Origin: Thiomicrorhabdus sp. 6S3-12
GTDB lineage: Bacteria; Pseudomonadota; Gammaproteobacteria; Thiomicrospirales; Thiomicrospiraceae
NCBI RefSeq assembly: GCF_017571475.1
Contig: NZ_JAGETW010000005.1
Location: 124,001-188,000, forward strand
Length of the DNA stretch: 64,000 nt
Direction of reading: 5' to 3'
In this document: one piece after another, positions 26,322 to 34,218 of the stretch
How positions within the stretch are numbered: the first letter of the stretch is position 1
How the letters are laid out: every line of letters begins with the position of its first letter
Made by a program: the position numbers and the translations under genes
The notes under the pieces: model-generated
What the model was told of the DNA's origin: nothing
The model's database searches: none
What the model saw: only the letters and a program-made list of their open reading frames with translations

Positions 26322-26789
26322 ATGGAAAACAAAAAAATGAGTGAAGTGAAGTCACCTTTACCGACTGTCAAAGAAGACAGCGAAATCAGTCTGAGTTTTA
26401 AATTGGAGTTGCTGGACGGCACATTGATTGAAGAGGCGAGTAAAGAGGCCCCGATGCGTTTCAAACTGGGTCAAGGCGAGTTTCTGGATAAGATTGAAGA
26501 GTTATTGGTCGGATTGGAACTGGGTACCACGGCAAAACTGACATTGTCGCCGGATCGTGCTTTCGGTCGTTCCAACCCGGATAATATCCATAAAATGCCG
26601 CGGGAAAGTTTTTCCGCCGATCTTCCGCCCGAGGAAGGATTGGTGATCGGCTTTAATACGCCTACCGGACAGGAGATTCCCGGCACCATTCTGGAGGTGA
26701 ACGAGGAAACGGTTACGGTTGACTTCAATCACCCTCTGGCCGATACCGATGTCCGTTTTACAGCAACCATCGAGGCGATACACGACTAG
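26322..26789 (+). CDS. fkpB: FKBP-type peptidylprolyl isomerase, FkpB/SlpA-like
   Basis: A 155-residue FKBP without a signal peptide, resembling SlpA/FkpB. It has ISLSFKLELLDGTLIEEASKE near the start, the loop FLDKIEELLVGLELGTTAKLTLSPDRAFG, and the IF-domain signature TVDFNHPLADTDVRFTATIEAI at the end. In many proteobacteria this gene adjoins lspA/ispH; here it does not. ATG 26322 or the ATG at 26337 could start it. The downstream gene is convergent. Confidence 0.85.
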   Translation: MENKKMSEVKSPLPTVKEDSEISLSFKLELLDGTLIEEASKEAPMRFKLGQGEFLDKIEELLVGLELGTTAKLTLSPDRAFGRSNPDNIHKMPRESFSADLPPEEGLVIGFNTPTGQEIPGTILEVNEETVTVDFNHPLADTDVRFTATIEAIHD

Positions 26790-26804
26790 CGATCAGATAG
26801 CTGT

Positions 26805-27140
26805 TCAGTCGTTTTCGTATTGACGAAGATGTTTCTCACCGCAGAAGCATTTTCCGTCACGGCAGATCGCGTCTTTTTCTGGCAGATAGGTGTGACATAC
26901 CTCGCATGAAATCATTTTCTGCTTCGTGTCTTTGCTGTTTTGTTCCTGTTGTTCTTTAGCGAATCGACGCTCCTGACGACCACGGATAATGGTCATAACC
27001 AGCAGAAAAACGATAATGACGATTAAAAAAAGAAATATAGCGCGCAAAAGATTCCCCAAAATGTGTTTTTGAATTACGCCTATTCTACCATTCTCGGAGA
27101 CGGGCAAATTCGAGTATGGGAATTTTGTTGCGGAATCCAT
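26805..27140 (-). CDS. PP0621-type protein with TM helix and zinc-ribbon-like tail
   Basis: A protein of about 111 residues. It has one strongly hydrophobic membrane helix (LLRAIFLFLIVIIVFLLVMTII), a basic linker (RGRQERRFAKEQQEQ), and a C-terminal Cys module, MISCEVCHTYLPEKDAICRDGKCFCGEKH, arranged like a zinc ribbon. This is the build of the PP0621 family, whose function is unknown. The start is uncertain: ATG 27140 is used, but a shorter version starting at TTG near 27060 would match the family's usual ~75-85 residues better; an ATG at 27230 seems too far upstream. Confidence 0.65.
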   Translation of the reverse strand: MDSATKFPYSNLPVSENGRIGVIQKHILGNLLRAIFLFLIVIIVFLLVMTIIRGRQERRFAKEQQEQNSKDTKQKMISCEVCHTYLPEKDAICRDGKCFCGEKHLRQYEND

Positions 27141-27279
27141 GGCGCGACAGAGTAAATACGCCTTTAAAAGGCGCTTAACAGCGGATTGGTGGATGCAAAA
27201 TGCCGCTAAAAATCTTACAATAATCGGCAATTTTTGAATTGCTCCCGGTCATGTCTGGGAATTTTGGAGAAGAGAATTA

Positions 27280-28440
27280 ATGAACCTACATGAGTATCAG
27301 GCCAAGGCGCTCTTCGCGCAGTATGGCATAGGCATCCCGAAAGGGGAGTTGATTGAAGACCTTACGCAGCTGGATGCGGCTATGCAGAAAGTCGGTTCTC
27401 AGGCATGGGTGGTCAAGGCACAGATTCACGCCGGTGCTCGTGGTAAGGCTGGTGGGGTTAAGCTGGTCAAAACGGCAGAGGAAGCCAGAGAAGTTGCAGC
27501 AACGCTGCTGGGCTCTAAGCTGGCAACGATTCAGACAGCCGGTAAAGAACTGCCGATCAACAGCTTGCTGATTGAAGAAACCTTGGATATCGAAGAAGAG
27601 CTGTATCTCAGTCTTCTGGTCGATCGTGTCGAACGCAAACATACGTTTGTCATTTCTGCGGCCGGCGGTATGGATATAGAAGAAGTGGCCGCAACTTCTC
27701 CAGAGAAAATTTTCACTGTCCACATCGATCCGACCGTCGGCGTTATGCCGTATCAGTGTCGTGAAGTCGGTTTCGCTCTGGGATTGACCGGTGATGCCTT
27801 TAAACAGCTCGGACAGTTGATGAATAAGTTCTACCAGCTGGCATTGGACAAAGATGTTTCCCAGTTGGAGATTAACCCTTTGATCCGTACGGCAGAGAAT
27901 AATCTGGTCGCGCTGGATGCGAAAGTGAATATAGATTCCAACGCTCTGTACCGCCAGCCGGATCTGGTAGCGATGCGCGATTTCTCTCAGGAAGACGAGC
28001 GTGAAGCCAAAGCTTCGGAGCACCAGCTGAATTATATCGCGCTGGATGGTGATATCGGCTGTATGGTCAATGGTGCCGGTCTGGCGATGGCAACCATGGA
28101 TTTGATCAAACTGAATGGCGGCTCGCCTGCAAACTTTCTCGATGTCGGGGGCGGGGCCACGCCTGAGCGTGTTGCAGAAGCCTTTAAACTGATTCTGTCT
28201 TCGAAAGAGGTCAAGTCGATTCTGGTGAATATTTTCGGTGGTATCGTACGTTGTGATCTGATTGCCGATGGGATTATTCAGGCGGTACAGGAAGTCGGTT
28301 TGGAAATTCCTGTGGTGGTCCGTTTGGAAGGAACCAATGTTGAGCTGGGTAAAGAGAAGCTGGCGCAAAGCGGTCTGAGTATTGTCAGTGCCGACGGTCT
28401 GGCGGATGCAGCGAAGAAAGTGGTTGAACTGGCAAAATAA
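27280..28440 (+). CDS. sucC: Succinate-CoA ligase, beta subunit
   Basis: A 386-residue ATP-grasp subunit that, with SucD, interconverts succinyl-CoA and succinate with nucleotide triphosphate formation in the TCA cycle. Motifs are MNLHEYQAKALFAQYGI at the start, nucleotide loop GARGKAGGVKLVK (residues ~53-65), ISAAGGMDIEEVA (~125), QLEINPLI (~197) and NIFGGIVRCDLIADGI (~320). Length is the usual 386-390. TTTTGGAGAAGAGAATTA precedes the ATG. The sucD gene follows after 15 bases. Confidence 0.97.
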   Translation: MNLHEYQAKALFAQYGIGIPKGELIEDLTQLDAAMQKVGSQAWVVKAQIHAGARGKAGGVKLVKTAEEAREVAATLLGSKLATIQTAGKELPINSLLIEETLDIEEELYLSLLVDRVERKHTFVISAAGGMDIEEVAATSPEKIFTVHIDPTVGVMPYQCREVGFALGLTGDAFKQLGQLMNKFYQLALDKDVSQLEINPLIRTAENNLVALDAKVNIDSNALYRQPDLVAMRDFSQEDEREAKASEHQLNYIALDGDIGCMVNGAGLAMATMDLIKLNGGSPANFLDVGGGATPERVAEAFKLILSSKEVKSILVNIFGGIVRCDLIADGIIQAVQEVGLEIPVVVRLEGTNVELGKEKLAQSGLSIVSADGLADAAKKVVELAK

Positions 28441-28455
28441 GGCAGAGCGGAAAAG

Positions 28456-29337
28456 ATGAGTATTTTAATTAATAAAGACACCAAAGTTATTTGTCAGGGG
28501 TTCACCGGTAAACAGGGGACTTTCCACTCGGAACAGGCGATCGCTTACGGAACCAAAATGGTCGGTGGCGTGACGCCGGGAAAAGGCGGTCAGACCCACC
28601 TTGGTCTGCCGGTTTTCAACACGGTTCGCGAAGCGGTAGAACAGGCCGGTGCTGAAGCGTCTATGATCTATGTGCCGCCGGCATTTGCTGCGGATTCGAT
28701 TATCGAGGCGATCGACGCCGGGATTAAGGTGATTACCTGTATTACCGAGGGAATTCCGGTTGCGGACATGCTGAAGGTTCGTGCGGTGCTGGAAAAATCC
28801 GATGCCTATCTGATCGGTCCGAACTGCCCGGGTCTGATTACTCCGGCCGACAATGGCGATGGCTGTAAAATCGGTATTATGCCGGGTCATATTCACCAGC
28901 CAGGAAAAATCGGCATTGTTTCGCGCTCGGGAACGCTGACTTATGAAGCGGTTCACCAAACAACGACTAACGGACTGGGTCAATCGACCTGCGTCGGTAT
29001 CGGGGGCGATCCGATTCAGGGGATGAATTTCATCGACTGCCTGCGTCTGTTCCAGGACGACCCGCAGACGGAAGGGATTATCATGGTCGGTGAAATCGGC
29101 GGTCAGGCCGAAGAAGATGCTGCCGAGTATATCGCAGCCAACGTAACAAAGCCGGTAGTGGCTTATATTGCCGGTGTTACCGCGCCTCCAGGTAAACGCA
29201 TGGGGCATGCGGGAGCGATTGTCTCCGGTGGCAAGGGAACGGCGGAAGCAAAATTTGCCGCCTTACGCGCAGCCAATGTGACGGTTGTCGATTCGCCGGC
29301 TGATTTGGGCGCGGCGATGCTGAAACATTTCCAGTGA
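28456..29337 (+). CDS. sucD: Succinate-CoA ligase, alpha subunit
   Basis: A 293-residue CoA-binding subunit. It begins [20 protein letters not shown], has the Rossmann CoA-binding region [28 protein letters not shown] (~125), the power-helix [11 protein letters not shown] (~155) and the phosphorylated His in [18 protein letters not shown] (~245). It overlaps nothing but is tightly spaced behind sucC. A 14-pair hairpin without T run follows. Confidence 0.97.
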   Translation: MSILINKDTKVICQGFTGKQGTFHSEQAIAYGTKMVGGVTPGKGGQTHLGLPVFNTVREAVEQAGAEASMIYVPPAFAADSIIEAIDAGIKVITCITEGIPVADMLKVRAVLEKSDAYLIGPNCPGLITPADNGDGCKIGIMPGHIHQPGKIGIVSRSGTLTYEAVHQTTTNGLGQSTCVGIGGDPIQGMNFIDCLRLFQDDPQTEGIIMVGEIGGQAEEDAAEYIAANVTKPVVAYIAGVTAPPGKRMGHAGAIVSGGKGTAEAKFAALRAANVTVVDSPADLGAAMLKHFQ

Positions 29338-29342
29338 TTTGA

Positions 29343-29524
29343 TTTCTGTGCGGCCAATTTTAGTGGCCGCACAGAAATTACGGCAGACGCCGAGCGTTCC
29401 TGAGCTGGTACGCTGAATCCATATTTTCCTCCCGACCCTGTCTCGAACGGCAGAGTCGGATCAGCCCGAAACCGGGTTTGAAAGGCCAAAGCCTCCTTAA
29501 TCCTGCTAAGCAAAAGGAACTACC
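29343..29524 (+). other. Strongly structured sucD-nadE intergenic RNA
   Basis: This stretch carries at least five possible hairpins. The first is TTTCTGTGCGGCCA / TGGCCGCACAGAAA (29343-29377, 14 pairs, 7-base loop). The others are CGGC-AGAC-GCCG (29381-29392), AGCGT/ACGCT (29393-29414), CCGAC-C-CTGTC / GGCAG-A-GTCGG (29432-29459) and CCCG-AAAC-CGGG (29465-29476). No T-run terminator is seen. It would be the 5' leader of nadE if transcription reads through from sucD or starts here. Confidence 0.5.
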
Positions 29525-31150
29525 ATGACCGATACCGTTAAATTGTTTATGGCCCAGATCAATCCTGTTGTCGGTGACGTTCGCGGCAATGTCGCTATGA
29601 TTACCGATCAGCTTGAACAGGCAAGATCATTGGGTGCGGATCTGGTCGTTTTTCCGGAAATGACCATTACCGGCTATCCTCCCGAAGACCTGCTGCTTAG
29701 AGAAGGGCTTTATCCTCAAGTTGAAGAAGCGCTTATGCAGGTTGCCCAGTCCGCTCTCGATATTGCTTGCGTGGTCGGTTATCCGATGGTGGATGAGCTT
29801 GGCGAGCGTTTCAATATGGCGGCGTTTATTGCCGACGGTCAGATTCAAGCCAGTTACATTAAGCAAAATCTGCCGAATTACAGTGTTTTTGACGAACAGC
29901 GTTATTTCCAGTCGGGCAATCAGGCATGCGTTGTCGAATTCAAAGGGATTAAGTTCGGAATTCTGATTTGCGAAGATATCTGGAAAATCTCTCCGGCGGC
30001 TCAGGCCAAACAGGCCGGGGCGGAGATTCTGTTAACCTTGAATGCATCGCCGTTTTCGCAGGAAAAGCATCAGGATCGAATTGAAACCCTGTCGCACCGC
30101 GTTAACGAAACCGGTCTGCCGATTGTGTATGTCAATCAGGTTGGCGGACAGGATGAACTGGTTTTCGACGGCGGCTCTTTTGTCATGAGTGCTGACGGCG
30201 ATGTCTGTGTGCAGAGTGCTGAATTCAGTAGTCAGCTGACCGAAGTGACTCTGCTTAAGCAGAACGGCTCGACCGTTGTGGTTCCCGGTGCCAAGTCGGA
30301 GCTGTATGAAGATGAAGCGCGGGTCTATCAGGCATTGATTACCGGAGTGCGCGATTATGTCTCTAAGAACGGTTTCCCCGGGGTTTTACTGGGGCTTTCT
30401 GGGGGTATTGATTCGGCACTGACGCTGGCGGTTGCAGTTGATGCTTTGGGGGCCGACCGGGTTGAGGCTGTTATGATGCCGTTCCGTTATACCGCTCAGA
30501 TCAGCCAGGAAGACGCTGCCGAACAGGCCAGTGTTATGGGGGTTAAGTATCAGTCTATTCCGATCGAGCCGATGTATCAGGCTTTCGAATCGTCTTTGCA
30601 GGCGACACTGGCCGGAACCGAAGCGGATATCACCGAAGAGAATCTACAGGCACGAATTCGCGGCACGCTGCTAATGGCGATTTCCAATAAAACCGGAAAA
30701 ATGGTGCTGGCAACCAGTAATAAATCGGAAGTCGCCGTCGGTTATTCAACGCTGTACGGGGATATGGTCGGAGGCTTCTCGCCGCTGAAAGATGTACCGA
30801 AAACGCTGGTTTACCGCTTGGCGCAATATCGCAACACGCTCTGTCCGGTCATTCCCGAGCGCGTCATTATCCGTCCGCCGTCTGCGGAATTGCGCCCGGA
30901 TCAGAAGGATCAGGATTCCTTGCCGGATTATGATACGTTGGATGCGATCATCAAGGCCTACGTGAAACTGGATAAAACGCCGCAGGAGATTGTCGCCATG
31001 GGTTATCCGGAAGATGAGGTACGTCGTGTTATCCGCATGATAGACCGTAGTGAATACAAACGTCGTCAGGCGGCACCGGGCGTTAAAATTACCCATCGTG
31101 CTTTCGGTCGCGATCGTCGTTATCCGATTACCAGCGGCTATAAAGAATAA
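29525..31150 (+). CDS. nadE: Glutamine-dependent NAD+ synthetase
   Basis: A 541-residue two-domain enzyme that amidates deamido-NAD+ to NAD+. The N-terminal nitrilase-type glutaminase has Glu in VVFPEMTITGYPPEDLL (~residue 45), Lys in YIKQNLPNYSVFDEQRYF (~112) and Cys in ILICEDIWK (~150). The C-terminal synthetase has the P-loop LLGLSGGIDSALTLAVAV (~290) and ATSNKSEVAVGYSTLYGD (~400). AAAGGAACTACC precedes the ATG. NadC, the earlier step of the same pathway, lies at 36.3 kb on the other strand. Unlike short NH3-dependent NadE, this form uses glutamine. Confidence 0.96.
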   Translation: MTDTVKLFMAQINPVVGDVRGNVAMITDQLEQARSLGADLVVFPEMTITGYPPEDLLLREGLYPQVEEALMQVAQSALDIACVVGYPMVDELGERFNMAAFIADGQIQASYIKQNLPNYSVFDEQRYFQSGNQACVVEFKGIKFGILICEDIWKISPAAQAKQAGAEILLTLNASPFSQEKHQDRIETLSHRVNETGLPIVYVNQVGGQDELVFDGGSFVMSADGDVCVQSAEFSSQLTEVTLLKQNGSTVVVPGAKSELYEDEARVYQALITGVRDYVSKNGFPGVLLGLSGGIDSALTLAVAVDALGADRVEAVMMPFRYTAQISQEDAAEQASVMGVKYQSIPIEPMYQAFESSLQATLAGTEADITEENLQARIRGTLLMAISNKTGKMVLATSNKSEVAVGYSTLYGDMVGGFSPLKDVPKTLVYRLAQYRNTLCPVIPERVIIRPPSAELRPDQKDQDSLPDYDTLDAIIKAYVKLDKTPQEIVAMGYPEDEVRRVIRMIDRSEYKRRQAAPGVKITHRAFGRDRRYPITSGYKE

Positions 31151-31178
31151 TGTTCAATTATTGGTTATTCAGAAAACA

Positions 31179-31215
31179 AAAAACCGGAGTCAGCGAGCTG
31201 AACTCCGGTTTTTTG
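31179..31215. terminator. Bidirectional terminator between nadE and bamD
   Basis: AAAAACCGGAGT and ACTCCGGTTTTTT form a 12-pair stem with A and T flanks between convergent genes. Confidence 0.88.
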
Positions 31216-31254
31216 TTATTGATCGTATTGAGTCGTCAATAACCGAGATTACGC

Positions 31255-32097
31255 CTAAAACAGATCTTTGAAACCTTCCCAGGCGGAGTCAAAGGTCGAG
31301 CGATTCGGCTCGGCGAGACTGTCCATCTGGTGGCTGGTTGCTGTTTTGACGCCCAGTGCGTCGCGGTTCAGTTCGTAAACTTTAAGTACGTCGTCACGGT
31401 TCTGGATCATGCCCAGTTTATCGTATGAGAATGCCAGGATTTTCAGTGCTTCGCCGGTGACCGCGGCATTCGGATATTGTTCCAATACACGTTTGGCACG
31501 GTTGGCGGCAGCGAGATAAGCTTCGCGCTTCATGTAGAAGTTAGCAACCTGAATTTCATGACGTGCCATCTGGTTGCGCAGTACCAGAAGACGTTTTGCA
31601 GCCTGCTGGGCATATTTACTGTTCGGGAAACGGTTGATCAGTTCGACATAGTAGCCATAAGCGCGATCCGCCGATTTCGTATCACGGCTTGCCGGGTCGG
31701 TAATGAAGGAATCCAGCCAGCTTCGGGTGATCGAGTCTGCTGCCAGAGCACGCAGGTAGAAGGAATACGCCAATTCGCTATGCCGCGGATAGAGTCGGAT
31801 GAATTCTTCCAGCTCACGAATAGCGGATTCCGGCTCGTCGTAACGGTAATAAGAGTACGCGAGTTCCAGATAACTCTGTTCGGCGTAGGAACCATACGGG
31901 AAGTAGGCTTTGAGTTTTTCATAGTTCTCTATGGCAACATCCCATTGCTGATTCTCGAATGCCTCAGTTGCGTCTTCATAGAAATCTTCGACCTTTTTCT
32001 CTTCGTCCGGTTTCTCGACCAGGCTCGAAATGGTCGAGCATCCGCTGAGGGAAAGGCTGCCTATAAGAAAGGCGGATAGCAACGTTTTTTTCATCAT
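31255..32097 (-). CDS. bamD: Outer membrane assembly lipoprotein BamD
   Basis: A 281-residue lipoprotein of the BAM complex that inserts beta-barrel proteins. It has a signal with lipobox LSGC (Cys ~20) and five TPR-like helix pairs, seen in AFENQQWDVAIENYEKLKAYFP, AEQSYLELAYSYYRYDEPESA and NRFPNSKYAQQAAKRLLVLRN. Length is in range (about 240-280). Twin ATGs at 32097/32094 are both possible starts. It is divergent from rluD, the conserved arrangement in gammaproteobacteria. Confidence 0.94.
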   Translation of the reverse strand: MMKKTLLSAFLIGSLSLSGCSTISSLVEKPDEEKKVEDFYEDATEAFENQQWDVAIENYEKLKAYFPYGSYAEQSYLELAYSYYRYDEPESAIRELEEFIRLYPRHSELAYSFYLRALAADSITRSWLDSFITDPASRDTKSADRAYGYYVELINRFPNSKYAQQAAKRLLVLRNQMARHEIQVANFYMKREAYLAAANRAKRVLEQYPNAAVTGEALKILAFSYDKLGMIQNRDDVLKVYELNRDALGVKTATSHQMDSLAEPNRSTFDSAWEGFKDLF

Positions 32098-32282
32098 TCT
32101 TTTGTACAATACGGCATAATCAAAATTGCCGTTGAGTATATCACAAAATATTCCGGGAACATTGTCATATCAAGGCGATTCAAAGCTTTTGTCAGGCCTC
32201 TCATTCGGAGCCAATTTTAGGCTGAAAAGAGGGGGGATCTTGATAGGTGAAATGGCCCGCGGCGTACTTCAAGGAGAGACTT

Positions 32283-33329
32283 TTGTCCAGAGAAATGATT
32301 CAAATTCAAATTCCAGACGGTGCAATGGGGCAGCGTCTGGATGCCATCCTGTCGCAGCAACTGCCGGACTATTCGCGAAACCGTATCCAGCAGTGGATTA
32401 AAGATGGCCGGGTAACGATTGACGGAGCGGTTTGTAAGAAGCCGCGCCAAGCGCTTTTGGGGGGAGAAAAGGCGGAAATCGACGCAGTGCTTGAAGACAG
32501 TACTCAGGTCGAGGCGCAACAGATTTCCCTGAATATCGTCTATGAAGACGATGCGATTATGATCATCAATAAACCGGTCGGTCTGGTCGTGCATCCGGGA
32601 GCGGGGAATCCGGACGGTACTTTAATGAACGCCTTGCTTTTTCATAATCCGGCTTTGCGGGAAGTTCCGCGAGCGGGTATTGTTCACCGTCTCGATAAGG
32701 ATACTTCGGGCTTGATGGTCGTCGCCAAAACAATCGGTGCTCAGACCCATCTTGTGGAGCAGTTACAACGGCATGCGGTAGAACGTATTTATGACGCGGT
32801 CGTGGTTGGCAATCTTAATCAGGGTGGCACGATCGATAAGCCGATCGGGCGCAGTCCGGGCGACCGTAAAAAGATGGCGGTGCGCGCCGCCGGCGGTAAA
32901 CCGGCCGTCACGCACTATCGCGTTCTGGAGCATTTCCGTGCGCACACGCGAATCCGTGTCAAGCTGGAAACCGGGCGTACGCATCAGATACGTGTGCACA
33001 TGTCGAATCTGGGATATCCGTTGGTTGGCGATCCAGTCTACGGCAAGCGTTTCCGTATCCCGAAAAGAATGGATCCCGAGTTTGTTGAATACCTGCGTCA
33101 CTTCCATCGTCAGGCGTTGCATGCCGGAGCCTTAAGTCTGACTCATCCTGTGAGCGGAAAGGTGATGAAATGGAAGGCGCCGATGCCGGACGATATGCTG
33201 GAACTGGTCGATATCCTGCGCGAAGACATCGAGCTGTTCCATGAGCAGCAACTCGGCTATGACGAGTACGATTACGATAATGGCGTCGAAGTCGAGTGGG
33301 TTACCGACGATGATATTCCGGACTATTAA
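32283..33329 (+). CDS. rluD: 23S rRNA pseudouridine synthase D
   Basis: A 348-residue enzyme that makes pseudouridines 1911/1915/1917 in helix 69 of 23S rRNA. It has an S4 RNA-binding domain (GQRLDAILSQQLPDYSRNRI, residues ~15-70) and the catalytic Asp in AGIVHRLDKDTSGLMVVAKT (~140). Further conserved blocks are KLETGRTHQIRVHMSNLGYP and DPVYGKR. TTG 32283 is chosen because AAGGAG lies six bases upstream; the ATG at 32295 has no comparable site. bamD diverges upstream and pgeF follows after 24 bases, as in E. coli rluD-yfiH. Confidence 0.94.
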   Translation: MSREMIQIQIPDGAMGQRLDAILSQQLPDYSRNRIQQWIKDGRVTIDGAVCKKPRQALLGGEKAEIDAVLEDSTQVEAQQISLNIVYEDDAIMIINKPVGLVVHPGAGNPDGTLMNALLFHNPALREVPRAGIVHRLDKDTSGLMVVAKTIGAQTHLVEQLQRHAVERIYDAVVVGNLNQGGTIDKPIGRSPGDRKKMAVRAAGGKPAVTHYRVLEHFRAHTRIRVKLETGRTHQIRVHMSNLGYPLVGDPVYGKRFRIPKRMDPEFVEYLRHFHRQALHAGALSLTHPVSGKVMKWKAPMPDDMLELVDILREDIELFHEQQLGYDEYDYDNGVEVEWVTDDDIPDY

Positions 33330-33353
33330 GAAGCCTGACAAAGGAGTCGTGTC

Positions 33354-34151
33354 ATTCTGACCTTAATCGAACCCGACTGGCCGGCTCCGGATAATGTCCG
33401 GGCGCTGAGTACCACGCGAATCGGCGGAATCAGTCGTACGCCTTATGATTCGCTTAATCTGGCGCTGCATGTCGGTGACGATGCGCAGAAGGTTCTGGCC
33501 AACCGGCAAACTCTGGTTGCGGATTTAGGGCTGAGGCACGAACCCTTGTGGCTCAATCAGCAGCATACGACCGAGTTAGTTTATTTTGGCGAAACCTGTC
33601 TTGAAAAAGAACAAGTGCCGCCGGTTGCCGACGCCTGCTGGAGTGACCGACAGGATCGAGCCTGTGTCGTGATGACCGCCGATTGTATGCCGATTTTGCT
33701 CTGTGATCGGGCAGGTACCTGGGTAGCCGCGATTCATGCCGGTTGGAAAGGGTTGTTGGACGGAATCGTCGAAAGTAGTTTGCAGCAGATTCTCAAGCAG
33801 AAAAAGACCGCGCCGAACAACGTTTTAGCGTGGGTCGGCCCATCGATTTCTCAAGCCAATTTCGAAGTCGGCGTTGAAGTTCGGGAGGCGTTTGTCGGCA
33901 AACACGCTTTCGCAGCAGATTACTTTCAGGCCGAAACGGGCAAAGAGGGGAAATATCTGGCCGATTTAGGTGGCATCGTACAGCGCATTTTGCAACTTCA
34001 CGGAGTGGAGCAGATTACGCAGAGCGGTCTGTGTACTTATGCCGAACCGCAACGGTTTTATTCGTATCGTTACGCCTGCCATTACCCGGCATCCGAAAAC
34101 GACTTCGGACGCACCGGGCGAATCGCGTCTCTTATCTGGCTGGCCGATTAA
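33354..34151 (+). CDS. pgeF: PgeF (YfiH) purine nucleoside phosphorylase, ATT start
   Basis: A 265-residue multicopper-oxidase-like (DUF152) protein; family members edit wrong amino acids in peptidoglycan precursors or act as purine nucleoside phosphorylases. Zinc/active residues appear in VVMTADCMPILLCD (Cys) and WVAAIHAGWKGLLDG (His), with an early His in WLNQQHTTEL. The homologous N-terminus (LTLIEPDWPAPDNVRALSTT, then RIGGIS) lies upstream of the first in-frame ATG/GTG/TTG (the TTG at 33546), and a stop sits at 33336. The only fitting start is ATT 33354 (or CTG 33357), seven bases after AAGGAG. It is co-transcribed with rluD. Confidence 0.9.
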   Translation: MLTLIEPDWPAPDNVRALSTTRIGGISRTPYDSLNLALHVGDDAQKVLANRQTLVADLGLRHEPLWLNQQHTTELVYFGETCLEKEQVPPVADACWSDRQDRACVVMTADCMPILLCDRAGTWVAAIHAGWKGLLDGIVESSLQQILKQKKTAPNNVLAWVGPSISQANFEVGVEVREAFVGKHAFAADYFQAETGKEGKYLADLGGIVQRILQLHGVEQITQSGLCTYAEPQRFYSYRYACHYPASENDFGRTGRIASLIWLAD

Positions 34152-34188
34152 AACCTAAACGACCGCTTTCCATCGACAGTAAATCAGT

Positions 34189-34209
34189 CACCTTCCGAAA
34201 GGGAAGGTG
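34189..34209. terminator. Small hairpin between pgeF and the antiporter gene
   Basis: CACCTTCC-GAAAG-GGAAGGTG, eight pairs, only TTTC following; placed between convergent genes. Confidence 0.45.
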
Positions 34210-34218
34210 TTTCAAGCG

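Noticed and set aside
27286-28368. Long minus-strand frame (360 codons) opposite sucC
   Set aside because: It lies exactly opposite a conserved gene, has no ribosome site and an unlikely Arg/Gln/Phe-rich composition; an antisense shadow.
29343-29377. Rho-independent terminator for sucD
   Set aside because: The stem is perfect, but no T run follows it on either strand, so it is listed as leader structure instead.
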